Source: Pirellulales bacterium (lineage in GTDB: Bacteria > Planctomycetota > Planctomycetia > Pirellulales > JAICIG01). Taken from it: a stretch of 14,054 nucleotides of DNA. Both the position numbers and the translations under genes were made by a program. The notes beneath the pieces were generated by a model, which was not told where the DNA came from, searched no databases, and saw nothing but the letters and a program-made list of their open reading frames with translations. The stretch covers positions 1 through 14,054 of the forward strand of contig JAICIG010000194.1 in assembly GCA_025924495.1 (NCBI GenBank), read 5' to 3'. Positions 7,186-14,054 of this stretch are shown piece by piece (positions within the stretch are counted from its first letter, which is position 1; each line of letters opens with the position of its first letter).

Positions 7186-10100
7186 ACTCTTGGACCCTCG
7201 GAAATCCGGGCGATCAATTCTCCCTGTGGGGCGTGAATGTGCTGCTGCAAGCGACGTTAGCGGCGGCGATCGCTCTCACGATCAGTCTTGGCCTGCGGCG
7301 CGCTCCGGCGCTGCGCTACGCAGTTTTGTTACTCGGTCTGGCGCTGATCCTGCTCACTCCCTTGACAGCCGGCGTGATGCAATGGTCTGGAGGAGGGTGG
7401 CTATCGCTCTCGACCTCGAGCGGAATTGCAAGTTTGGATCTCGTTGCCGCGGTAGACTCGACGACCATGGAAGGGGCGGCTGCTGCCCCGTCGCTAGCGC
7501 TGCAGGAAGGATTCGATGCAACCCGTCGCTTCGAGGGCGGCCTCATGCAAGACGATCGGAAACTGTCAGCGGGCGGACCGGTCCTCTTAGCAAGCGGACG
7601 GCAAAGGAGGCAGGATGCAGACGCCGACGTCCCGGCGCCATTCCAGGATGCAACAGCGCCGGCTTCTCCGGCAGATTCCCTGGCAACTTCCTTCCACTTG
7701 CCGCCGACAGCAACCTGGATTGAGTCTGCGCTTCGAACGGCCGTTCCGCCGCTCCTGCTGATTTGGTTTGCGATTGCGGCGACGTTGTTGGCGAAGCTGG
7801 CCATTGACTGCTTGGTGCTGACCCGAATCCTACGATTGGCCGTTCCCATCGCCGACGCAGCCATCCAGGAATCATTTGCACAAGTCGTCCGCACGCTGCA
7901 ACTGCGGCGTCCCCCTGAACTGGTGCTATCAGAGCGCGTGTCGGCGCCTTGCTCCGCGGGATTGATCCGTCCGCGGGTCGTGTTGCCGAAGAACCTCCTT
8001 TGTCGGGTGACGCCGCAGCAGCTACGCGACGTCTTTGTTCATGAAGTCGCCCACGTAATTCGGCGGGACCAGGCGATTTTGTGGCTACAGAATGTCGCGG
8101 CGGCGCTGTTCTGGTTCCATCCGCTGGTGAAAGCATTGAACCGGCAATTGGCCCGGGCCCGCGAAGAGATTTGCGATAATCATGTGCTGGGCACGACGGA
8201 TGCACCCACTTACAGCCGCACGCTGCTTTCGCTGGCCCGATTGGCTCAGTCCGGCAGTCCTTTGCCAGCGGCGGTCGGCCTGTTCACCTCGCGTTGGAAG
8301 CTCGAAGACCGCGTCGCCGGTTTACTCGATGAACGCCGCAGTCGAGGAACTTGCCTGACGCGGCGGAATTGGGCGTTTGTGGGCGCGATCGCCGTCGTGC
8401 TGGCCGGCGCGACCGCGTTCGGCACGATTTCGCTGGCGGTGGAGGACAACGGCGCCGCGAAGCAGGCTTCCTCCAATTCTTCTTCGACGGCGCCGGCCGC
8501 CGCGGCCGCAAGCCGGGCCGTGACTAAGCACACGGAATCGCCCCCCGACGACGGCCTGCTGACGCTGAATCTCACCGTGCGGATGCCCAATGGTTCGCCC
8601 GCGGCGGGGGCGATCGTGGAATCGTTGCATCAATATCCGGAGTTGGATGAGACGGCTCGCACCGACAATTCCGGGAACGTCGCGATCCGTGAAGTGTTCG
8701 GGCAAGGCGCGACGATCTACGCTCATTCGGCGGATGGAGATTTCCAGGCGACGCTGAAAGAAACGGCCCCTGACGCCCGGATGACGTTTGCAAAGCCTGT
8801 CGAATTGAAGCTCCTGCCGGCAATCGACCACCGGGTCGTCGTAATGGGGGACGGCAAACCTGTCGCCGACGTGCAAGTCGTCGCGTCGGGACATCTCTTC
8901 AAGGTATTGGGAGAAACCGGCGCGGATGGAGTCGCAATGCTCAAGCTTCCTGCGGATGATCTGCTCAATAAAGTCGTCGCCTGGCACCCGCAACGAGGAG
9001 TCGCGGGCATGCGAGATTTGAATAAGGGGTTTCCCCAAGATTCGACGAACCTCTCGTTGCTGACCCCGGCGCCGCTCACGATGCGAGTCGTCGATCCTCA
9101 CGGCAAGCCTGTCGCTGGGTTGGAGCTTCGCATCAGCGTGCGAACGGAAGAAAGCAAAGATTGGATCATCACCGGCGACGTAAACGCCGCGCAGATGAAA
9201 ACGAACCAAGAGGGAGAAACCGTCGCACTCTGGGCGCCGCGCGACGGCCTCGAATATGTCGACGCGCAAATTATCGGTACGAACTGGAAAGAAGACGAAA
9301 CAGATCGCAAGCAACTCGCGGATAGAATCGTTACCGTCCATGTGCGCCGCCAGAAACCCGTCGCAGGCCGTTTGGTCATGCCGGAAGGCGTCAGCGCCGA
9401 AGGAATTCTGGTGACAGGGTTCGGCTTCGGTCCCGGACAAACCGGCCAGGTTCCGACAAGCCGCGCGCGGCGCGACGGCAGTTTCCATTTCGATTGCCCT
9501 TCCGAACATGGATTCGTCCTTGGCGTCTTCGACCACGAGTGGGCCAGCAAGCCTTGGTCCGGTCTGATTCTGGAGCGTGACGACGACGACCAGGCGGAGA
9601 TCGCGATCCCCGTCCAACCGGCTATTCCCGTGACAGTCAACGTTACGCGAGGACCAAACCATGTTCCAGCGGCGGGCGCCTGGGTCGACTTTGAACAGCG
9701 AGGCGAAGTTCATTGGATTGGCGCCCAGGGCAAGGATCAAAACGGCAGCGGAAGAATTGGCGGCTGGCTGAGGACCGATTCCGAGGGCATTGCACGGGGC
9801 GGCGCCGCCCGCGGGCAGATTGTAATCCGCGTGAATTCCGGCGAATGGTTTGAAGAGCGGACGCTGGACGTAAAAACGGATGATCCGGTCGACGCTGACT
9901 TTCACCGTCCGTGGCTCGGCAACCGAAAGGTCGTCGCCCGAATGACGCTGGACGGCGCTGCATACCAACCTTCCTCCAATTTGGCGGCCAAGGCATGGAC
10001 CGTGAGAAAAGGATTTATCGGCCCAATTCATCAGCCGATCATCCGCGATGATCACACGATCGAGGTGAATTTTGATGAGGAAAACTTGGTGCTGCTGGTC

Positions 10101-11273
10101 ATCGACCGGGAGAAGCAGCTCAGCGGGTTTGCGCGGCTGGGGCCGGAAGCGGATTCCGCGGAACTCGCGATGCAGCCGACGGCCACGTACAGCGGGACGC
10201 TCCTTGACGAGCAGGGCCGACCGCAGGCCGACCGCACTTTGAGGCTGATTGCGGAATCGTCATCGCTCGACGTCGTTGAACCGCAGCAAATCGACAGCGC
10301 CGGGCGGTTCCGCTTCGCCGGCGTCCCTGTCGAAGTTCCGGTGCGCTTGACCATCAAGAATGAAGATGGACTTCCCCAAGTCTACTTATTTGACAGCGGC
10401 AAAGTGTTCCAACCGGGCGAATCGCGACAGCGCGACCAGGTGCGATGGGAGCAAAGCGATGACACAAAGACCGCTCCACGGCCGCCGCGGCCCCTGGCCG
10501 AGCGTCTGGCGAGCGCCTGTGAAAATGCCCGCGTCTCCGGCATGCATGCCCTGCTGTTGCTGCAAGGCGACGCTTCGAAAGACGTGATCCGACTGACCGA
10601 TTCCGTGCTCGAATTGGACGATGAATCGATCTTGGCCTATGTTCCGGCAACCGTTTCGGCCTCGCAACTTAAGTCCGAGGCCGCGGTGCTCGCTGAACGG
10701 AAGTGGCCGCAGCCCTCGGAAGGCGAAATTGCACTCGTGGCTCTCGATGGTTCGCAACAGCCGCTCGGCATGGAGACAATCGCCGCCGCCGACGTCGATG
10801 CCGGCGCGTCGCTGGCCAGGAAGTTCCTCTTGCGACATCGGCCCGCTTCCGTAGACGCAAGGGCCAAACTGCTCGACGCCCGGGAAAAAGCGAAGCGCGA
10901 CGAGCGGCGAGTGTTGGTCATCAGCAGCGGGCCTCGGTGCGGCCCCTGCTTCCAGCTGGCGCGCTGGATTGATGAATATCATGAGGCGTTGGAGAAGGAT
11001 TACGTGATCGTCAAGGCGATGGAGGGGTTGGATAAACATGCCGACGAGATTGGTAAGGAGATCGGCGGCGCACAACATGGTATTCCCTGGTTCATCATCA
11101 CGGAGCCAGACGGCAAGATTCTCATGACGAGCGAAGGTCCGCTTGGCAATATCGGCATGCCCAGCTCCGTCGAAGGCATCCGCCATTTCCGCGTGATGCT
11201 CGAACGTACGGCGCGGCGACTTTCCGCGAAGGAAATCGACGAGTTGATTGAATCCCTTGTCTCGGCGAAGTGA
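7182..11273 (+). CDS. M56 (BlaR1-like) membrane protease fused to carboxypeptidase-regulatory-like segments and a C-terminal thioredoxin domain
   Basis: At 1363 aa this is more than twice the size of a classical BlaR1. Membrane segments are seen at about 17-38, 44-67, 186-212 and 396-420, with a Ser/Ala/Asp-rich loop between the second and third. The protease part has H287-E288-V-A-H291 and a following REEICDN stretch (E328 as third zinc ligand, C331, D332). Everything after about 420 should lie outside the cytoplasm. Several beta-sandwich segments of the carboxypeptidase-regulatory type start near 455, 627, 720, 818 and 999, each with a 'G.PV/AAG..V' turn such as VRMPNGSPAAGAIVE. Residues about 1101-1225 resemble a thioredoxin fold but lack CxxC. 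Residues about 1224-1350 are a thioredoxin-like domain with C1253-G-P-C1256 and cis-proline P1302 in GIPWFII. The first part should act as sensor and protease on the co-transcribed repressor; the thioredoxin end suggests redox sensing or disulfide chemistry in the periplasm. There is no penicillin-binding domain. No gene follows for about 880 bp. Confidence 0.93.
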   Translation: MNSWTLGNPGDQFSLWGVNVLLQATLAAAIALTISLGLRRAPALRYAVLLLGLALILLTPLTAGVMQWSGGGWLSLSTSSGIASLDLVAAVDSTTMEGAAAAPSLALQEGFDATRRFEGGLMQDDRKLSAGGPVLLASGRQRRQDADADVPAPFQDATAPASPADSLATSFHLPPTATWIESALRTAVPPLLLIWFAIAATLLAKLAIDCLVLTRILRLAVPIADAAIQESFAQVVRTLQLRRPPELVLSERVSAPCSAGLIRPRVVLPKNLLCRVTPQQLRDVFVHEVAHVIRRDQAILWLQNVAAALFWFHPLVKALNRQLARAREEICDNHVLGTTDAPTYSRTLLSLARLAQSGSPLPAAVGLFTSRWKLEDRVAGLLDERRSRGTCLTRRNWAFVGAIAVVLAGATAFGTISLAVEDNGAAKQASSNSSSTAPAAAAASRAVTKHTESPPDDGLLTLNLTVRMPNGSPAAGAIVESLHQYPELDETARTDNSGNVAIREVFGQGATIYAHSADGDFQATLKETAPDARMTFAKPVELKLLPAIDHRVVVMGDGKPVADVQVVASGHLFKVLGETGADGVAMLKLPADDLLNKVVAWHPQRGVAGMRDLNKGFPQDSTNLSLLTPAPLTMRVVDPHGKPVAGLELRISVRTEESKDWIITGDVNAAQMKTNQEGETVALWAPRDGLEYVDAQIIGTNWKEDETDRKQLADRIVTVHVRRQKPVAGRLVMPEGVSAEGILVTGFGFGPGQTGQVPTSRARRDGSFHFDCPSEHGFVLGVFDHEWASKPWSGLILERDDDDQAEIAIPVQPAIPVTVNVTRGPNHVPAAGAWVDFEQRGEVHWIGAQGKDQNGSGRIGGWLRTDSEGIARGGAARGQIVIRVNSGEWFEERTLDVKTDDPVDADFHRPWLGNRKVVARMTLDGAAYQPSSNLAAKAWTVRKGFIGPIHQPIIRDDHTIEVNFDEENLVLLVIDREKQLSGFARLGPEADSAELAMQPTATYSGTLLDEQGRPQADRTLRLIAESSSLDVVEPQQIDSAGRFRFAGVPVEVPVRLTIKNEDGLPQVYLFDSGKVFQPGESRQRDQVRWEQSDDTKTAPRPPRPLAERLASACENARVSGMHALLLLQGDASKDVIRLTDSVLELDDESILAYVPATVSASQLKSEAAVLAERKWPQPSEGEIALVALDGSQQPLGMETIAAADVDAGASLARKFLLRHRPASVDARAKLLDAREKAKRDERRVLVISSGPRCGPCFQLARWIDEYHEALEKDYVIVKAMEGLDKHADEIGKEIGGAQHGIPWFIITEPDGKILMTSEGPLGNIGMPSSVEGIRHFRVMLERTARRLSAKEIDELIESLVSAK

Positions 11274-11381
11274 GGATCGATCAGCCGTTTCGCCGCTCGA
11301 AAGAGCTTGCTTCTCGCCTTGGGGTAGAGTCGCAGCACTTGACGAGGCGGTTCGACGATCTCTCAGCCCCATCTTGTGAGT

Positions 11382-11588
11382 CGGCGCTCCCGCCCTGTCG
11401 GCGTTCGTCTTCCGCCGCCCCGGGTGGCGGACCACGAACGCATAACGACGTCTATCTAGAGGATCCACAACTAATTCACGAATTGTGCCTGCCGCCGAGG
11501 CAAGCTCGACGGAGAGCCTTGCGCTGCTGCCGCCAAGATGGCCACGCTCCCAACTTTCCCGCGCGAATTTGGCCATCTTGGGCGCGGG
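11382..11588. repeat. Structured repeat, copy A
   Basis: About 207 bp, aligned to copy B by shared blocks: GTCGGCGT, ACGAACGCATAACGAC, GAGGATC, CGCCGAGGCAA, GGAGAGCC, CCAAGATGGCCACG and TGGCCATCTTGGGCG. It holds three inverted repeats in order. Arms 11401-11416 and 11426-11441 pair at 14 of 16 positions. CGCCGAG (11493-11499) and CTCGACG (11505-11511) pair with one mismatch. CCAAGATGGCCA (11533-11544) and TGGCCATCTTGG (11570-11581) are a perfect 12-bp inverted repeat around 25 bases. No terminal target duplications or transposase are visible, so the class (REP-like, MITE-like or transcribed structured RNA) is open. Confidence 0.75.
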
Positions 11589-11600
11589 CGAATCTATATA

Positions 11601-11622
11601 GCATAAGCGTCCCCGCTTATGC
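11601..11622. repeat. Perfect 9-bp hairpin between the repeat copies
   Basis: GCATAAGCG (11601-11609) and CGCTTATGC (11614-11622) are perfect inverted repeats around a TCCC loop. It lies 12 bp after copy A and has no counterpart after copy B. There is no T-run on either side, so a classical intrinsic terminator is unlikely, though the stem is strong enough to form in RNA or as a cruciform. Confidence 0.6.
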
Positions 11623-11710
11623 ATCGCGAAACGCCTCCCGCATGCTTGCACACAATTCTCTTACCACGAGCGAAGCTGGCCTCGGTCGGGCGATGATTGA
11701 TCAGCGACCA

Positions 11711-11917
11711 GCCGGCTCTCCGCGTTTGTCGGCGTGCGTCGTCCGCCATGGGCGACGGATGACGAACGCATAACGACATCTATATGGGAGGATCAAGACC
11801 AGCCGAACAATCGTGCTTCTCGCCGAGGCAAACTCGGCGGAGAGCCACACGCGCATCTCGCCAAGATGGCCACGTTCCCAAGATTCCGACGAGAATCTGG
11901 CCATCTTGGGCGTGGGA
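11711..11917. repeat. Structured repeat, copy B
   Basis: Same length and same order of hairpins as copy A, in the same orientation and 329 bp downstream. Arms 11732-11747 and 11754-11769 pair at 14 of 16 positions including one G-T pair, although the arm sequence differs from copy A. CGCCGAG (11821-11827) and CTCGGCG (11833-11839) pair perfectly, where copy A has a mismatch. CCAAGATGGCCA (11861-11872) and TGGCCATCTTGG (11898-11909) again flank exactly 25 bases; in this copy AGATTC/GAATCT (11881-11886, 11893-11898) adds an inner stem. Sequence divergence with kept pairing suggests the structure matters. Confidence 0.75.
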
Positions 11918-12152
11918 GCGGCCCTCGCTCGTTAAACCCGCGCCGATTGACCTTCAAACGCCGCGATAGCGCGAGATTCTGCCGCAAAACGACGCGCAAG
12001 CTACCATCCCGCTGGCTTGGCGCCTGACGGCAGCCGCCCGTTTAAGCTTGCCCCAGGCGACGATCTGCTAAACTGTTGGATGGCTAGTTCCGGCATATCC
12101 GGCCGGCATGCGGCATTGCCGGCAGAGTCTGAAGCTCACGTCGAGGCGCACC

Positions 12153-13553
12153 ATGAGCGTTATTCGAGGAGCGTGGGGCCCCAAGTTTTTCTTGAGCCGG
12201 GGATGCGGTTCCGATCTGCGGTCGGTCCCCAAGCGATGGGCCGCGAGAGCCTTCGGCGGCGCCTTGCTTGTCGCCACTGTCTGGATTTCCTACGGCGCCA
12301 TCTCGCCGTTTTTCCAACGCGGTCCGCTTGCTGCGCCCGTCAAGCGCGCCGACCTGGTCGTTTCGGTCGTCGGCAACGGCACGATCGAGAGCGGCAAGAG
12401 CTTCGACATCAAGTGCCGCGTGCATGGTTGGAGCAGTATTCTTGAAATCGTGCCCGACGGGACCTACGTCCGAAAAGGAGACTTGCTGCTGAAGTTGGGC
12501 GAAAACTCTCTCCGAGACGCGATTGCCGCGGAAAAGGTGGCGCTGACCAGCGCCCAGGCGGCCGCCATCCGCGCGAAGAAGAATTGCGAAGCGGCCAAAA
12601 TCGCCATCGACGAATATCGCAATGGGACCTACGTGCAGCAGCGGCTGCAGCTCTCTCGCGTCATTTCTCAGGCCCAGCAGAAGCTCGGCAGCGCCGAGAG
12701 CTCGCGGCTGCAAATCGAGATCATGTTCCGCAAAGCCTTTGTCTCGGAGTTTCACCTTCAGGCCGCAGAGCGTGTCGTTGAAAAGGCGCAATCCGAACTG
12801 GCGATGGCAAAAAACAGAAGAGACATCTTGGATGAATTCACGCAGGTGAAAATGCTGGCCGATCTGACCGCAAAGCATGCCGCTGCCGCGGCGGAGCTGA
12901 GCTCGGCAGAAGGAATCGTGCGGACCGAAGCCGCCAAGCTCGAGCGGCTGCAAGAGGACTTGAGCTACTGCGTGATTCGAGCCCCGCAAGACGGGATGGT
13001 GATCTACGCGAGCCGGACGGCGCGCGGCCAGAACAGCACGAATCAGCCAGCGCCCGAGATCTATCAGGGCGCCAGGGTCCGCCAATTTCAGACGCTGCTG
13101 CAGCTTGCCGATCTGGGGCGAATGCAGGTCAGGATGGTCGTTCCTGAGCATCAGCTCCGCCAGTTGCGCCGCGGCCAACAAGCCTACCTCAAAGTGCTCG
13201 ACCAAGAACTGCAAGGCGAGGTGGCTTTCATCGACGACTGGCCCGAGGCGGCATTGCCGACTGACAACGGTCTTAAACAATTCGCAGTAGTCATTGCCAT
13301 CGATGGCGGACGCGAGCCATTGAAGCCAGGGATGTCCGCCGAAGTCGAAATCGTCGTAAAACGCAAGCAGAATACCCTGATGATCCCCGTGATCTGCGTG
13401 ATCGACGAAGGGAGCAAGTCTCGCGTGTGGGTCAAACAGCGGCGCGGGGCGGCGCCGCGCAAGGTGATGCTGGGCATTACGAACGACACCTGGATTGAGG
13501 TGATCGACGGCCTGGCTGAAGATGAATTCGTGCTGCTGAATCCGGGCCGCTGA
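12153..13553 (+). CDS. Periplasmic adaptor / membrane fusion protein (HlyD/MacA/RND-type)
   Basis: A 466-aa protein of the adaptor family that links an inner-membrane exporter to an outer-membrane channel. A single membrane anchor lies at about residues 33-53 after a basic N-terminus. Next comes the first half of the biotinyl-lipoyl-like domain (about 63-115, with VGNGTIESGK and VPDGTYVRKGDLLLKL). A long alpha-helical hairpin rich in Ala/Glu/Lys follows (about 116-265). The second lipoyl half is SYCVIRAPQDGMVIYA (about 271-286), and a beta-barrel and membrane-proximal part contains LKPGMSAEVEIVV and NTLMIPVICVI. I chose ATG 12153 because GAGG lies six bases upstream; an in-frame ATG at 12108 would add 15 residues without a site. 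No transporter ATPase, permease or outer-membrane factor gene is adjacent: the next gene is convergent. The exported substrate is unknown; MacA-like and RND-like roles are both possible. Confidence 0.9.
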   Translation: MSVIRGAWGPKFFLSRGCGSDLRSVPKRWAARAFGGALLVATVWISYGAISPFFQRGPLAAPVKRADLVVSVVGNGTIESGKSFDIKCRVHGWSSILEIVPDGTYVRKGDLLLKLGENSLRDAIAAEKVALTSAQAAAIRAKKNCEAAKIAIDEYRNGTYVQQRLQLSRVISQAQQKLGSAESSRLQIEIMFRKAFVSEFHLQAAERVVEKAQSELAMAKNRRDILDEFTQVKMLADLTAKHAAAAAELSSAEGIVRTEAAKLERLQEDLSYCVIRAPQDGMVIYASRTARGQNSTNQPAPEIYQGARVRQFQTLLQLADLGRMQVRMVVPEHQLRQLRRGQQAYLKVLDQELQGEVAFIDDWPEAALPTDNGLKQFAVVIAIDGGREPLKPGMSAEVEIVVKRKQNTLMIPVICVIDEGSKSRVWVKQRRGAAPRKVMLGITNDTWIEVIDGLAEDEFVLLNPGR

Positions 13554-13625
13554 CGACCACTATCGTACCCCAAAGATTATTTCCGACGGGGTCGCCGGGC
13601 GAGATTGAGCCCATACCAACTCTGT

Positions 13626-14033
13626 TTACGTCTTGCTCGGCCAGGCAAGCCCATGCACCAGGCAGCAGACGAACCCATTCGCGAGCGACAAGCACCAGAT
13701 CACGGGCAGACTCACTCGCAACCCTGACGCGACCAGCAACAGGGAATCTTCCGGTTCAGTAAACGACGCCGAAGCTGTCGCGATACAAGCGAAAACGAGA
13801 TGCGTGGCAGCCGCGCCAAGCGCCGGCGCCGCGGCCGCAAACCAGAACACTCGCGCGCCGCCGCGCGACTTCAAGGCGGCGGTAACGGCGATCGACGCGA
13901 AGACAATCGCCAAGAATTCCAGCGCCACGCACGATTGCCAGGTCGGCTCGGGAGAAACCGCGGCAAACACGGCCGAGATGGCGGCGGTGGCCAGCAACAG
14001 CAGGCGAATCGAGAATTGAATTCGGCCGGGCAT
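13626..14033 (-). CDS. Small multi-pass membrane protein of unknown function
   Basis: A 135-aa protein with about four hydrophobic segments (roughly 10-27, 32-54, 61-87 and 107-128). It opens with MPGRIQFSIRLLLLATAAIS, an N-terminal pattern I associate with many small planctomycete membrane proteins of unknown role. The start is firm in one respect: an in-frame TAG lies four codons upstream of ATG 14033, so the frame cannot extend further. No good Shine-Dalgarno sequence precedes it. No enzymatic motif is visible. It is convergent with the adaptor gene, 72 bp apart, with only weak 4-bp stems in between and no clear terminator. Confidence 0.72.
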   Translation of the reverse strand: MPGRIQFSIRLLLLATAAISAVFAAVSPEPTWQSCVALEFLAIVFASIAVTAALKSRGGARVFWFAAAAPALGAAATHLVFACIATASASFTEPEDSLLLVASGLRVSLPVIWCLSLANGFVCCLVHGLAWPSKT

Positions 14034-14054
14034 GCGGAAAGTCTAGCCGTTCGA

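Larger units (their letters stand above)
11274..12152. other. Non-coding region of about 0.9 kb containing a structured repeat
   Basis: This gap between the M56-thioredoxin gene and the membrane fusion protein gene contains two diverged copies of one repeat (11382-11588 and 11711-11917) and an extra hairpin between them. The flanks 11300-11381 and 11640-11710 also show weak similarity to each other, so the repeat unit may be longer than marked. Short open frames occur on both strands but are explained by the repeat. No clear terminator for the upstream gene and no convincing promoter for the downstream gene were found. Confidence 0.7.

Noticed and set aside
8322..10055. Long minus-strand open frame (577 codons) antisense to the M56-thioredoxin gene
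   Set aside because: It is the mirror of a GC-rich coding sequence with strong third-position bias. The plus-strand frame has recognisable domains throughout, while this one has none and no ribosome site.
7182..11273. The second M56 protein as a genuine beta-lactam sensor (blaR1)
   Set aside because: No penicillin-binding SxxK/SxN/KTG arrangement is seen in the extracellular part, and no beta-lactamase gene is present in the window.
10386..11651. Minus-strand open frame (421 codons) running from repeat copy A into the 3' part of the M56 gene
   Set aside because: Only its first part, within the repeat, is shared with copy B. The rest is antisense to the thioredoxin region and shows no domain.
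11382..11917. A CRISPR array or insertion sequence in the repeat region
   Set aside because: Only two long diverged copies with no regular short spacers, and no transposase frame or terminal inverted repeats with target duplications.
12084..13280. Minus-strand open frame (398 codons) antisense to the adaptor gene
   Set aside because: The plus-strand adaptor has clear family structure; the antisense frame is a composition shadow without recognisable features.
13584..13612. Candidate terminator between the adaptor gene and the small membrane protein gene
   Set aside because: Only 4-bp stems (CGAC/GTCG and GGGC/GCCC) and no T-run on either strand.

Overview
The window is about 14 kb of GC-rich bacterial DNA. 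It most likely comes from a planctomycete, probably of the Pirellulales type. This is an inference from gene content: two BlaI/M56 (BlaR1-like) regulator-protease pairs, an M56 protease fused to a very long extracytoplasmic region, an ankyrin protein with the N-terminal module common in such genomes, and a small membrane protein starting with an 'FSIRLLLLATA'-type segment. No rRNA, tRNA, CRISPR array, transposase or integrase was seen.

Layout. (1) 1-1788, plus strand: the 3' end of a BlaI-family repressor gene and an adjoining M56 metallopeptidase gene. (2) 1806-3074, minus strand: an ankyrin-repeat protein, convergent with the M56 gene and only 17 bp from it. (3) 3075-3791: about 0.7 kb without a convincing gene. 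(4) 3792-4769, plus strand: a membrane-anchored diguanylate cyclase. (5) 4915-5439, minus strand: a small secreted protein of unknown function. (6) 5661-6521, minus strand: a SAM-dependent methyltransferase of the leucine carboxyl methyltransferase-like family. (7) 6699-11273, plus strand: a clear promoter with two tandem dyads, a complete BlaI-family repressor gene, and an overlapping 1363-codon M56 gene. The M56 product carries many carboxypeptidase-regulatory-like segments and ends in a CGPC thioredoxin-like domain. (8) 11274-12152: about 0.9 kb of non-coding DNA with two diverged copies of a structured repeat. (9) 12153-13553, plus strand: an HlyD/MacA-type membrane fusion protein. (10) 13626-14033, minus strand: a small multi-pass membrane protein.

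How the genes work together. The two BlaI/M56 pairs should act as signal-transducing proteolysis switches. The membrane protease senses something outside the cytoplasm and causes loss of its cognate repressor. In the second pair the promoter, repressor, protease, extracellular region and thioredoxin domain are all visible, and no separate effector gene follows. It therefore looks like a self-contained, self-regulated system whose output is either elsewhere in the genome or is the thioredoxin end of the sensor itself. I consider this the most interesting locus in the window. The structured repeat (copies near 11.4 and 11.7 kb, with a probable fragment near 4.87 kb) is the second notable signal.
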